Position numbers and translations under genes: made by a program
Part shown: positions 1 through 8,320 of the stretch, piece after piece
Position numbering within the stretch: position 1 is the stretch's first letter
Layout: the number at the start of each line of letters is the position of its first letter
The notes under the pieces: model-generated
Told to the model about the DNA's origin: nothing
The model's database searches: none
Seen by the model: the letters and a program-made list of their open reading frames with translations, nothing else
Assembly: GCA_023426125.1 (NCBI GenBank)
Contig: JAFABI010000067.1
Span: 62,001 to 126,000 of the forward strand
Length of the DNA: 64,000 nucleotides
DNA from: Bacillota bacterium
Lineage (GTDB): Bacteria; Bacillota; Clostridia; Acetivibrionales; DTU013
Reading direction: 5' to 3'

Positions 1-109
1 GACGTTGTTCAAACGCCACGTATAGGCGTGGCGCACGAAGTGTAGCGCAGGGCGAATTCATTTCGCCCGCAGCGAGGGGGTATGTGGGCATGCCCCCATT
101 GGAAATTGG
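1..109 (+). repeat. Multi-hairpin dispersed repeat, copy 1 (truncated by window start)
   Basis: This stretch is nearly identical to 61536-61643. It contains consecutive hairpins: CGCCACG/CGTGGCG around a TATA loop, GGGCGAA/TTTCGCCC, and a G-rich arm facing GCATGCCCCC. Differences between copies fall mostly in loops. The left part of the element lies outside the window. It may be a transposon end, a MITE or a structured RNA; no coding potential is seen. Confidence 0.8.
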
Positions 110-212
110 ATGCGCCCGTTTCAATAAAAACGGAAGATGGTAAACATTGAAGGAATATAAAAAGGAAAACCTGCAAATATTTATGTAAAATAAGAATAGA
201 AAGGAAACGACA

Positions 213-1697
213 ATGAGAATAGTGCTGGTATATCCGGAGTATCCAAGAACCTACTGGAGCTTTCACTACGCCCTCAAATTCATTTCAAAGAAGGCCAGTT
301 TCCCACCCCTCGGTCTCCTGACCATTGCGGCGCTGCTGCCGGAGGAATGGGAAAAAAAGCTGGTGGACATGAACGTGAATAAACTTACGGATACGGAGAT
401 TACAAAAGCTGATTATGTCTTTATAAGCGCCATGGTGGTTCAAAAAGAATCCACCCGATCGGTCATTGACCGGTGTAAACGTCTGGGTACCAGGATTGTA
501 GCAGGAGGGCCTCTCTTTACCTGCGGGCATGAAGAGTATGACGACGTTGACCATTTACTGCTCAATGAGGGGGAACTGACCGTAAAGGAGTTCTTGAAGG
601 ATCTGGAAACAGGGGGTGTCAAGCATTTGTATACATCCGATCAATGGGCTGATTTGAGTACCACGCCCGTACCCTTGTGGGACCTGGTCAACATGAACAA
701 ATATGCTTGCATGAACATGCAGTATTCCCGCGGCTGCCCCTTTAACTGCGAATTTTGCAATGTGACTTCCCTTTTCGGCCATATGCCGAGGACGAAGTCG
801 GCGGAACAGATGATTTCCGAACTGGATGCCCTGTATGAAAGAGGCTGGCGGAAAGGGGTATTTTTTGTCGACGATAATTTTATCGGCAATAAGAAAAAGC
901 TGAAGGAAGAAATCCTGCCGGAACTGATAAAGTGGATGGAGGCGAGGAAAAACCCCTTTACGTTTTCGACGGAGGCGTCCATCAACCTGGCCGATGATGA
1001 AGAATTGATGGCCTTGATGGTAAAAGCGGGCTTTGACGCCGTGTTCATCGGTATTGAAACCACCAATGAAGACAGCCTTGTGGAGTGCAACAAAATCCAG
1101 AACAAAAACCGGGATCTCATCGCCTGCGTCAAAAAGATCCAGAAATTCGGCCTGCAGGTGCAGGGCGGCTTTATTGTCGGCTTCGACAATGATAATGAAG
1201 CCATCTTTGACAAAATGGTGGGCTTCATCCAGGAAAGCGGCATTGTTTCCGCCATGGTGGGATTGCTGAACGCTCCCCGGGGAACGAAGCTGTATCAACG
1301 CCTGGCGGGGGAAGGCAGGCTGAGGGACGACTTTTCCGGGGATAACACCAACCTCACCATGAATTTTATACCAAAAATGAATTCAGGCAGTTTATTGAAC
1401 GGGTATAAAAAGATCATCGGTACCATTTATTCTCCCAAGCATTACTATGAAAGGGTTATGACCTTTTTGAAGGAATTCAGGCCCAGGAAAAAGGCAGGCG
1501 GCTTGAAGCATGTTGAATTTAACGATATTATGGCCCTTTTCAGGTCGGTATTGCGTCTTGGAATCCTGGGAAAGGAAAGGCTGTATTACTGGAGGCTGAT
1601 CATCTGGTCGGCTTTCAAGCGGCCCAGGCTTTTCCCCATGGCGGTGACGCTATCCATTTATGGGTTTCATTACAGAAAAGTATTTGAGAATTGCTGA
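213..1697 (+). CDS. B12-binding-domain radical SAM protein (DUF4070-like C-terminus)
   Basis: This is a 494-residue radical SAM enzyme. Residues 1-140 have the look of the cobalamin-binding Rossmann domain of the class (MRIVLVYPEYP start, SFPPLGLLTIAALLP, AGGP and NEGE segments), but I do not see a clear DxHxxG motif, so cobalamin use is not certain. The 4Fe-4S cluster motif CxxxCxxC is C175-C179-C182 (RGCPFNCEFC). The C-terminal third resembles the DUF4070 extension of this family. The ATG is preceded by AGAAAGGA at good spacing. The next radical SAM gene follows within 8 nt, so the two are co-transcribed. Family members carry out methylations, ring formation and lipid or antibiotic modifications; the substrate cannot be told. 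Confidence 0.85.
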   Translation: MRIVLVYPEYPRTYWSFHYALKFISKKASFPPLGLLTIAALLPEEWEKKLVDMNVNKLTDTEITKADYVFISAMVVQKESTRSVIDRCKRLGTRIVAGGPLFTCGHEEYDDVDHLLLNEGELTVKEFLKDLETGGVKHLYTSDQWADLSTTPVPLWDLVNMNKYACMNMQYSRGCPFNCEFCNVTSLFGHMPRTKSAEQMISELDALYERGWRKGVFFVDDNFIGNKKKLKEEILPELIKWMEARKNPFTFSTEASINLADDEELMALMVKAGFDAVFIGIETTNEDSLVECNKIQNKNRDLIACVKKIQKFGLQVQGGFIVGFDNDNEAIFDKMVGFIQESGIVSAMVGLLNAPRGTKLYQRLAGEGRLRDDFSGDNTNLTMNFIPKMNSGSLLNGYKKIIGTIYSPKHYYERVMTFLKEFRPRKKAGGLKHVEFNDIMALFRSVLRLGILGKERLYYWRLIIWSAFKRPRLFPMAVTLSIYGFHYRKVFENC

Positions 1698-1705
1698 AAC
1701 AGCCC

Positions 1706-2668
1706 ATGAAAAAATTTAAAAGAATTTATGTGGAAATAACCAACAAATGCAACCTTTCCTGTGATTTCTGCCCGGGCTCAGGAAGAAGGGAAGGGTATAT
1801 GGATAGAAGGCTGTTCGGAAGAATTCTTGAAGAGGTGGAAAAATTCACCGGACAGCTTTATTTCCATGTCCTGGGGGAGCCGCTGCTGCACCCGGAGTTG
1901 GGTGATTTTCTGGATATGTGCGGAGAGCATGGCCTGAAGGTTAATATAACTACCAACGGGACCTTGATCGAAAGAAAGTCGGAAATATTGCTATCCAGAC
2001 CTGCACTCAGGCAGGTAAATTTTTCCCTTCACAGCTTCGAGGCCAATTACAGGGATTACCCCATTGATATCTACCTGGACAGGATATTTAAATTTATTGA
2101 AAGGTCAAGGCAGTGTGAAAAACTGCTTATCGGTTTGAGGCTCTGGAATATTTCGGACAAGGGGCGGAATGGCCTTAACGCTTACATACTCAGGCGCATT
2201 GAACAGCAATTCGACCCCGGAGATGCAGGAGAGACAGGGAAACGGCTCTCCTGTTCCACTCAGGACCCAAAGACCGATCCGGCGGTTTCACCTGCTTCTC
2301 AACCCCGGTACCGCCGGCTTGTCCGGGAGGAGGTTACTCCCGTGAACGGCGTCAAGCTGTCGGAAAATGTATTCCTGCATATTGCAGAAGTCTTCGACTG
2401 GCCGGATGCCGCTGCTGAAGACATAAGCAGCAGGGGTTTTTGCTATGGGCTAAGGGATCAGGCGGCGATTCTGGTGGACGGTACCGTCGTGCCCTGCTGT
2501 CTCGACGGCCAGGGCATCATAAATCTGGGAAATATACGTGAACAGAGCTTTAGCGATATCATCGGGAGTGAAAGAGCCGGAAACCTGTACGAAGGTTTTT
2601 CCAGGAGGGAGGCAGTAGAAGCCCTCTGCCGCAAATGCGGCTACCGGACCCGTTTTGGAAGGGATTAG
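1706..2668 (+). CDS. Radical SAM/SPASM-domain protein
   Basis: A 320-residue radical SAM protein with CxxxCxxC at C15-C19-C22 (TNKCNLSCDFC) and a SPASM-like C-terminal region carrying VVPCCLDGQG and a final CRKCGYR, typical ligands for auxiliary iron-sulfur clusters. SPASM enzymes modify peptides, proteins or small carbonyl substrates. Residues of about 165-210 form a polar, low-similarity insertion rich in Asp, Pro, Ser and Thr. I chose the ATG at 1706, 8 nt after the upstream stop; a TTG at 1691 in the same frame would add five residues and overlap the upstream gene. No precursor peptide gene is visible nearby, so a RiPP role is not supported. Downstream begins a RAYT repeat. Confidence 0.82.
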   Translation: MKKFKRIYVEITNKCNLSCDFCPGSGRREGYMDRRLFGRILEEVEKFTGQLYFHVLGEPLLHPELGDFLDMCGEHGLKVNITTNGTLIERKSEILLSRPALRQVNFSLHSFEANYRDYPIDIYLDRIFKFIERSRQCEKLLIGLRLWNISDKGRNGLNAYILRRIEQQFDPGDAGETGKRLSCSTQDPKTDPAVSPASQPRYRRLVREEVTPVNGVKLSENVFLHIAEVFDWPDAAAEDISSRGFCYGLRDQAAILVDGTVVPCCLDGQGIINLGNIREQSFSDIIGSERAGNLYEGFSRREAVEALCRKCGYRTRFGRD

Positions 2669-2680
2669 CTCCGACCCGCA

Positions 2681-2710
2681 AAATACACGGGGACGGTTCT
2701 ACTGTATTTC
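2681..2710 (+). repeat. RAYT-associated hairpin repeat (GGGACGGTTCT loop)
   Basis: AAATACA and TGTATTT arms flank the G-rich core GGGGACGGTTCT. It is the left flank of the transposase relic; the relic's stop codon lies inside it. An inverted partner lies at 3475-3503. Confidence 0.85.
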
Positions 2711-3429
2711 TCTAAAAATCTTACTTAACCTGTCTTTGTTTATTCCGGTTATTGCAGCGATTTTTCTTATAGAAAGATTTGTCGTCTCTTTGAAGCCGCT
2801 CAGAAAATCATACAGGTCATGCTCTTTTGCAGCTTCGATCGATTTTAGCCCTTTTACTCGGAGCATTTCCTTATAAAGTTTCAAAGATTCCTCATCATTC
2901 ATCGTTTCTGTATTTTTACCAATATCCATATATATATCTTCATTCTGAACTGCCATATATTCAGCATACATTGACCTTGTTTTTTGTTTGTCCGCCGAAA
3001 ATATTCCCAGGAGGGTTTCAGTATCTGTAACCTTTGTGGAGGGGTCTTCATCGTCAAGATATCCATTATAGCTGCTCCAGCGATAATCCAGCATTTCTTT
3101 AACCATACCTGCTTTTAAGGGATTTTGGTGAATGTATCTAGCAAGTGTAAGTACATAAGCATCTTCAGATACAGCTTCGCTTTTATATCTATCCTGGAAC
3201 AAATTACTTTTGCTATGTCATCTTCACCTTCGCTAATCATCATATGCACATGATTATCCATTAAGCAGAATGCATGAAGTGAAAACCGATGACCTTGCTT
3301 CATGCGATAAACCGTATCAATGAACCGTTGCTTATCCTCGTCGCATTTGAATATATCTTTTTTTTCGTTACCACGGAGCATTATGTGGTAATAACCGCTT
3401 TTACTTTTGATCCTTTCAAGCCTAGCCAT
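2699..3429 (-). pseudogene. REP-associated tyrosine transposase (RAYT, IS200-like Y1/HUH), internally deleted
   Basis: Two reading frames on the minus strand together make a RAYT. The first part (from ATG 3429) has the usual start MARLERIKSKSGYYHIMLRGN and the HUH pair in LMDNHVHMM. The second part, in another frame, resumes at LFQDRYKSEA and runs through YIHQNPLKAG, DYRWSSYNGYL and a C-terminal helix-turn-helix (IRKIAAITGINKDRLSKIF). About 20 residues normally found between these parts (a KRI-x-SYxYYFN-type helix) are missing, and the frame changes near 3203-3210. In this family that helix carries the catalytic tyrosine, so the protein should be inactive. The element is bracketed by inverted hairpin repeats at 2681 and 3475. 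Confidence 0.88.
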
Positions 3430-3474
3430 CCATCATCACCCACAACTATATTAACATATAAGGGAATTCTTGTA

Positions 3475-3503
3475 AATACACGAGAACCGTCCCCGTGTAT
3501 ATT
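3475..3503 (-). repeat. RAYT-associated hairpin repeat, inverted flank
   Basis: The minus strand reads the same GGGGACGGTTCT core, with ACACG/CGTGT arms. Together with 2681-2710 it brackets the RAYT relic in inverted orientation. Confidence 0.85.
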
Positions 3504-3504
3504 T

Positions 3505-3528
3505 GGATGCGCAATGCGCGCCCCTACA
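3505..3528. repeat. Short CATTG-type palindromic repeat (GCGC subtype)
   Basis: GGATGCGCAATGCGCGCCCC followed by TACA; reverse complement of the common form TGTAGGGGCGCGCATTGCGC. It abuts the RAYT repeat directly. Confidence 0.8.
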
Positions 3529-3657
3529 CGATCGCCATGCTCCACTTTTGTCAAACTTATCCGGTAACGAATATACGTGGAGCTATACTTAGGGGTATTA
3601 GAACCGTGAATTCTGAATATATATTACTTGATAATAATATTTCAAGTGGTGAAATGA

Positions 3658-5346
3658 ATGTTCCGTCAGACTGATTCGGGCAAGCGGCTCATAAACTTAA
3701 TGGAAGCTTTCCGTAAAGATGGCTATCAAGTGGGCAAGGTCGTGATGAAATTCGGAAAAACCGGGATAATGGCCGAGAGCAGGACTGCCGTCAACTACGA
3801 TACCGGTGAAAAAAAGAAAGTTTTTTATCTCGAGGGCAGCTGCTATGAAATGGGGTTTCTTCTGGGAATGCTGGCAGAGAATGATATCGCTGCCATGACG
3901 GGTGACTTTACCAATAAAGTGGTGTTTTCTTTTATCGGAAGCAAAATCCTTGAGAAAATCACCTTGCTGCAGGAGGCCCTGGTGAAAATCATCTACGAGC
4001 TTTCGAAAAATGAATTCCCCAAGCTCCCCGGCGACCTCCAGGATGAAATACGGGGAATTTTTGACGGCTGCAAAAGCTACAATCCGAAAACCACCGTTAC
4101 CCTGGACCGGTTGATCGTACTGAATCTTGGCATCGACATCCTTTGCTCCATGGTTTATTCGGGCGATTTCCCGCTTTTCCGGCTAAAAGAACTGGAGCCC
4201 TCGGATTTCAGGATACCTGTCATGTGCAATGCCTTCTCGGTTTTCGGCAAGTCTGCGGGAAACGGACATTATTTCGGCAGGGATTTCATGTTTCCTACCG
4301 CCGATGTTTTCCACAAGACGGCAAGTATGATCGTCTATAATCCAACAGGCTCAGATGCGGGCAGCGTCTTCCCTTTTGTCAGTTTAACGGCTCCGGGCCT
4401 GATAGGCAGTATTTCCGCCATGAACAGCAACGGTGTCGGTATAGGAGTCGACATGTCTCCGGGCTGCAATTGCGATTCCCGGAATCCAGGTGTCAATTCG
4501 CTGCTGCTGAACAGGCTCTGCGTTCAAAACGGCGGCAGTGCGGAGAAAATGGTGGAAATTATAGAGAATACCCCCAGGGGGGTCTCATGGAATTATGTGA
4601 TCGCAGATGGAAAGCAGGACAGGGCCTGCATTGCCGAGGCCGGCAAAACAGGAGATATCGTCGATCTTACCGGGATTCCGCTGAAGGATTTCAGACCCTG
4701 CCTTCCTGATGCGGACTTTATCAGCAAACACAAATCCTCAGTATTCCGCAAAGGCGTCATGGTGCGCTGGAACGATTATAAATATCCCGACGGCTATCTG
4801 GAGTACAATCAGGGATTATGGGATGCGTATAATAAAATTAATACTGACAAAAAAGAAATACATCCCGGTGCTTTCACAGCCCGGGGATATATCAACAAGC
4901 GCGGCGAAAAGAACTGCCCGTCGGTTTTTTATTTCTGTCCCCAGAGGGAAACCAGCGATGAACTGCTCGTCGTAACAAATCACTTTATCATCCCTGAAAT
5001 GCGCTATTTTGCCATGCATCCCTGGACGTGCAAAATTACGGAGGAAAAAGCGGATGATATCCAGTGGCGGTATGATGAACTGAATCATCAGATCTTAAGC
5101 ACTTTGCAAAAGCATGGCGAAATAAGCTATAAGTCGGCAAAGGAACTGATAAGCTTCCTGGCGCCGGAAGGCAAAAATTCCGGGTATTACGCAAAGAACG
5201 CAAAAAGCGGGGACGGAAAGGAAATCCGGATCGAAGGCTGCGTCTCGCTGTTCGACCTGAAGAACAGGTTTGTGGAAAGCCATTACGGTTATTATTGCGA
5301 CGAATGGGTTAAAATAACCCTGCCTCTTTATGTTAATGATGCTTGA
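3658..5346 (+). CDS. C45-family (acyl-CoA:6-APA acyltransferase-like) Ntn hydrolase
   Basis: A 562-residue protein of the C45/AAT-like N-terminal nucleophile hydrolase group. The segment YLEGSCYEMGFLLG near residue 60 resembles the start of the domain, and C190 in RIPVMCNAFSVFG followed by YFGRDFMF fits the nucleophile cysteine exposed by autocatalytic cleavage before Cys. A glycine-rich run (SAMNSNGVGIGVDMSPGC) follows, as in relatives. Members hydrolyse or transfer acyl groups on amides (penicillin acyltransferase, ceramidase-like, carcinine hydrolase types). There is no signal peptide, so it acts in the cytosol. The ATG at 3658 follows an AGTGGTGA site. It precedes the E2-fold gene by 65 bp, probably in one operon. 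Substrate unknown. Confidence 0.75.
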   Translation: MFRQTDSGKRLINLMEAFRKDGYQVGKVVMKFGKTGIMAESRTAVNYDTGEKKKVFYLEGSCYEMGFLLGMLAENDIAAMTGDFTNKVVFSFIGSKILEKITLLQEALVKIIYELSKNEFPKLPGDLQDEIRGIFDGCKSYNPKTTVTLDRLIVLNLGIDILCSMVYSGDFPLFRLKELEPSDFRIPVMCNAFSVFGKSAGNGHYFGRDFMFPTADVFHKTASMIVYNPTGSDAGSVFPFVSLTAPGLIGSISAMNSNGVGIGVDMSPGCNCDSRNPGVNSLLLNRLCVQNGGSAEKMVEIIENTPRGVSWNYVIADGKQDRACIAEAGKTGDIVDLTGIPLKDFRPCLPDADFISKHKSSVFRKGVMVRWNDYKYPDGYLEYNQGLWDAYNKINTDKKEIHPGAFTARGYINKRGEKNCPSVFYFCPQRETSDELLVVTNHFIIPEMRYFAMHPWTCKITEEKADDIQWRYDELNHQILSTLQKHGEISYKSAKELISFLAPEGKNSGYYAKNAKSGDGKEIRIEGCVSLFDLKNRFVESHYGYYCDEWVKITLPLYVNDA

Positions 5347-5411
5347 CTGGTGCAAAAAGCTTTGTTATGATACGTATCAAATAATCTTATTGAGCTGCGG
5401 GAGAAGGATGA

Positions 5412-6290
5412 ATGGGTGATTACAGGAAACGGTTGGGTGACAGGTATGACGGAAGGCTGTTGAGAACACTGAATCCTTTCTACAAAATTATTCCATATAT
5501 TATGCGGGATAGAAGCGATTCGCAGAATTTTTTTGACGACCGGATCGATATAAGCCGCACCGAAGCTTTTTTAAGAACCATTAAAAATAAATCCGCCGAA
5601 AACATGGGCTTTCTTCACGTTGTCATTGCAGCCATGGTGAGAACCATTTCGCAAAAGCCGGGACTCAACCGGTTTATTGCCGGTCAGAAGATCTTTGCGA
5701 GAAATGAGATTCTTATTTCCCTTGCCCTGAAAAAGAAGCTGGATGAAGCCGGCCCTGAAACCACCATAAAGATGAAGTTTGAAGCTTCCGATACCATTTA
5801 CGATGTAGCCGCCAAAGTAAACAAGGCCATTGGCGAGAATAAAAAGGCGGATACGGAAAACGACGCGGATAAGACCGCCAGGCTGTTTATGCTTTGCCCG
5901 GGTCTCATAGTGCGGTTTCTGGTATGGTTTTTACGGTCTCTGGACTATTTCGGTTTGATGCCGAAGGCCATAAATCGCTTGAGTCCTTTTCACACAAGCG
6001 TATTCGTAACGGATCTGGGCTCCCTTGGCATACGGCCCATTTATCATCATTTGTACGATTTTGGGACCACCTCGCTTTTTATCGCCTTCGGAATCAAACA
6101 GAAGGAAAAGCATATCGATGCGGAAAACAACATCGTTGAAAAAAGATCGGTCCAGCTGCGCGTCGTTTCGGACGAGCGCATTGTCGACGGCTATTATTAT
6201 GCGTCTGCCTTTAAGCTTTTCAAGAGCCTGGTCCAGCATCCTGAACGCCTTGAAAATCCCCCTGACACCATCGCCGAGGAAATTATGTGA
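5412..6290 (+). CDS. 2-oxoacid dehydrogenase E2/CAT-fold acyltransferase-like protein, catalytic His replaced
   Basis: A 292-residue protein resembling the catalytic domain of E2 acyltransferases and chloramphenicol acetyltransferase, without lipoyl or E3-binding domains. The C-terminal signature normally DHRxxDG is SDERIVDGYYYA here (D254, E255, R256, D259, G260), so the general-base histidine is a glutamate. Other typical elements are present: SVFVTDLGSLGI and FIAFGIKQKE. A hydrophobic stretch at about 158-175 may be buried or membrane-facing. Start ATG 5412 has GGAGAAGG just upstream. It lies behind the C45 gene. It may be a transferase with altered chemistry or a binding or structural homologue; no lipoylated partner is encoded nearby. 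Confidence 0.7.
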   Translation: MGDYRKRLGDRYDGRLLRTLNPFYKIIPYIMRDRSDSQNFFDDRIDISRTEAFLRTIKNKSAENMGFLHVVIAAMVRTISQKPGLNRFIAGQKIFARNEILISLALKKKLDEAGPETTIKMKFEASDTIYDVAAKVNKAIGENKKADTENDADKTARLFMLCPGLIVRFLVWFLRSLDYFGLMPKAINRLSPFHTSVFVTDLGSLGIRPIYHHLYDFGTTSLFIAFGIKQKEKHIDAENNIVEKRSVQLRVVSDERIVDGYYYASAFKLFKSLVQHPERLENPPDTIAEEIM

Positions 6291-6392
6291 TTTTATACCG
6301 GCCTGCTAAAAGATAATTTTCGACAAAGGTTTTAAATTGCTCTCTAAAGGTATATATATAGTGTATAACTGTTTTCCGAGGAGGGGTGTCGA

Positions 6393-7259
6393 ATGGTTAA
6401 TGTGGTATACTTGATCCTTGCAGCCGCTGTTATCGTCTTTTTTGCAGGCATCAGAATTGTAAGGCCTACGCACAGGGGGCTGATCGAGACGCTGGGGAAA
6501 TATACCAAGTTTGCGCAGCCTGGCTTCCATTGGGTGATACCGATTATCCAGAAGCTTTATCAGGTAAACATCACGGAGCAGATGGTGAATGCGGAACCGC
6601 AGGTGATCATCACCAATGACAATCTGAACGCGACGGTGGATGCCCAGGTATATTTCAAAATCAAGACGGACGAGGAAAGCGTAAAAAATTCCCAATACAA
6701 TGTGGCAAATTACAAATGGCAGATTGTCAACCTCGCCCGGACAACACTGAGAAACATCATCGGAACCATGACTCTTAAATCAGCCAATAGCGAACGCGGA
6801 AGGATCAATACCGACCTGCACCAGACACTGAAAGACGAAACCCAGAAATGGGGCATTGAAATAATGAGGACCGAGCTGAAGGAAATCGACCCGCCCAAGG
6901 ATGTACAGGAAACCATGAACAAAGTCGTAAAGGCTGAGAACGAAAAAATCGCCGCCATCGATTTTGCCACGGCGGCCGAAACTACGGCAGACGGCTTGAA
7001 AAGAGCGGAAATAAAGAAGGCGGAAGGCGTCAAGCAGGCGAAGATCCTTGAAGCCGAGGGTGAAGCCCAGGCAATAAGACTGGTAAATGAAGCGGCTGAA
7101 ATGTATTTCAAAGGGAATGCACAGCTTCTGAAAAAGCTGCAGACTACCGAAACAGCGTTGAAAAACAATGCGAAAATCGTCATACCGTCGGATACCGAAC
7201 TGATCAACGTTATCGGCGATATGTCCGGCGTACTGCCTGTGAAGAGGGACAAAGCCTAG
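6393..7259 (+). CDS. SPFH/Band 7 (stomatin/prohibitin-like) membrane protein
   Basis: A 288-residue protein with one N-terminal membrane segment (residues 4-21), the SPFH start IVRPTHRGLIETLGKY, the PGFHWVIPIIQK motif and an Ala/Glu/Lys-rich coiled coil at about 170-240 (KAEGVKQAKILEAEGEAQA). Such proteins form oligomeric rings on the membrane and organise lipid domains or proteases. RBS GAGGAGG at good distance from ATG 6393. It is transcribed alone and ends in a clear terminator at 7276. No NfeD partner is adjacent, unlike many bacterial SPFH operons. Confidence 0.88.
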   Translation: MVNVVYLILAAAVIVFFAGIRIVRPTHRGLIETLGKYTKFAQPGFHWVIPIIQKLYQVNITEQMVNAEPQVIITNDNLNATVDAQVYFKIKTDEESVKNSQYNVANYKWQIVNLARTTLRNIIGTMTLKSANSERGRINTDLHQTLKDETQKWGIEIMRTELKEIDPPKDVQETMNKVVKAENEKIAAIDFATAAETTADGLKRAEIKKAEGVKQAKILEAEGEAQAIRLVNEAAEMYFKGNAQLLKKLQTTETALKNNAKIVIPSDTELINVIGDMSGVLPVKRDKA

Positions 7260-7275
7260 AAGCCAGCATGATTGT

Positions 7276-7309
7276 AGAAAAGGCACTCCGAGAGGGTGCT
7301 TTTTCTTTT
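7276..7309 (+). terminator. Rho-independent terminator after SPFH gene
   Basis: A GCACTC..GGTGC hairpin flanked by A-rich left and T-rich right arms (GCTTTTTCTTTTG), 17 nt after the stop. Confidence 0.8.
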
Positions 7310-7402
7310 GAAAAAAAATAAGATTGCTTCGATCGCTTGCAGTGCATAAGCCGTATAGCAGCACGCATAAATAGTATAGCGGTACGCATAAGTATGAAAA
7401 AA

Positions 7403-7428
7403 TGTAGGGGCGCGCATTGCGCGTCCGC
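7403..7428. repeat. Short CATTG-type palindromic repeat (GCGC subtype)
   Basis: TGTAGGGGCGCGCATTGCGC followed by GTCCGC. The surrounding 7310-7544 gap also holds loosely repeated GTATAGC/ACGCATAA units and no gene. Confidence 0.85.
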
Positions 7429-7544
7429 TTAAAGATAATCTGAAACGGAATAAGTAAAATTATTTTACTAATTTGCCTTTTGTCTATTGTTTTCTTCGAA
7501 AGATCCATATATAGTATATAGTAGACAATAGCGGAGGTGTTTTC

Positions 7545-8090
7545 ATGTTGACCCAGAAACAGGTGGAAGCAGCAAAAAGGAAAGCGCTGGATTATTTTAA
7601 CAAAGCGGGGATTGTATTGACGGAGGTTGAAAAAGACCATATTGAAGTAGCGGATTTCGGGTTAGGTGAACTTGAGAGTACCGGACTCGAACTGATTACC
7701 TATGTCAATACCAGCAGGTGCTGTGCAAAGGAGCTGATCCTGTTTCCGTACCAGACATGTCCGGAACACAGGCATCCTCCGGTCGAAGGGGAACCCGGCA
7801 AGGAGGAGACCTTCCGGTGCAGGTGGGGAAAGGTATATCTTTATGTTGAAGGCCAACCGGCTGCAAATCCAAAGGCAAAAGCTCCCATGGGAAGGGAAAA
7901 AACCTACACCGTGTGGCAGGAGATTGAATTGAATCCGGGTGAGCAGTATACGCTTTATCCCAATACAAAGCACTGGTTCCAGGCAGCCTCGGAAGGCGCG
8001 GTGGTTTCGGAGTTCTCCACCAAAAGCAGGGATGAAGCCGATATTTTTACCGATGAGGATATAAACAGGATGCCGGAAATTAAAGATTGA
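7545..8090 (+). CDS. D-lyxose ketol-isomerase (cupin, YdaE-like)
   Basis: A 181-residue cupin closely resembling Bacillus subtilis YdaE, an established D-lyxose isomerase converting D-lyxose to D-xylulose (also acting on D-mannose). Shared landmarks are KAGIVLT, ELILFPYQTCPEHRHPPV, GKEETFRCRWGKVYLYVEG and LYPNTKHWFQA. The divalent-metal ligands are H75, H77, E88 and H143. Start ATG 7545 has GGAGGTG at good spacing. It stands alone, with a structured repeat downstream. It is likely a cytosolic entry point for pentose or mannose into the pentose phosphate pathway. Confidence 0.9.
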   Translation: MLTQKQVEAAKRKALDYFNKAGIVLTEVEKDHIEVADFGLGELESTGLELITYVNTSRCCAKELILFPYQTCPEHRHPPVEGEPGKEETFRCRWGKVYLYVEGQPAANPKAKAPMGREKTYTVWQEIELNPGEQYTLYPNTKHWFQAASEGAVVSEFSTKSRDEADIFTDEDINRMPEIKD

Positions 8091-8130
8091 TGAAAGAAAA
8101 AAAGAGCCCATAGCTCCTTTTAATACCTTC

Positions 8131-8220
8131 GGCATTTATGCGCCTTGCAGAAATAATCGCGAATGCTCTATCGCGTTATTTCTGCAAGGATAATTCGGTT
8201 GTTTACGCTGTAGTATTCGT
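8131..8220. repeat. Structured repeat family C, copy 1
   Basis: An outer stem CCTTGCAGAAAT (8143-8154) pairs with ATTTCTGCAAGG (8178-8189); inner CGCGA pairs with TCGCG. It is followed by AGGATAATTCGGTTGTTTAC and GCTGTAG. The same element is inverted at 54061-54179 and diverged at 26224-26308. The open frame at 8138-8320 that crosses it is not counted as a gene. Confidence 0.85.
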
Positions 8221-8320
8221 TACTATGATTGAATTTTTCCGGACTTGCCATATTTTCTATTTACCTGTATTATGGAATAAACTGCATAGAGGCAAAAAGC
8301 AGAAGAAGGGAAGCGGATAA

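Noticed and set aside
555..1298. Minus-strand open frame of 247 codons
   Set aside because: It lies wholly opposite the radical SAM gene, has no family marks and no start signal; codon structure belongs to the plus strand.
1691..2668. Radical SAM/SPASM gene as a RiPP maturase
   Set aside because: No short precursor frame with RBS was found on either side and no peptidase/exporter is linked.
5412..6290. Intact 2-oxoacid dehydrogenase E2 subunit
   Set aside because: No lipoyl or subunit-binding domain, no E1 or E3 gene, and the catalytic His is replaced.
7280..7440. Loosely repeated GTATAGC/ACGCATAA units as an iteron or origin
   Set aside because: Only two or three imperfect units, no replication gene nearby.
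8138..8320. 60-codon frame before the small membrane protein
   Set aside because: Its first half is the structured family C repeat; no start signal.
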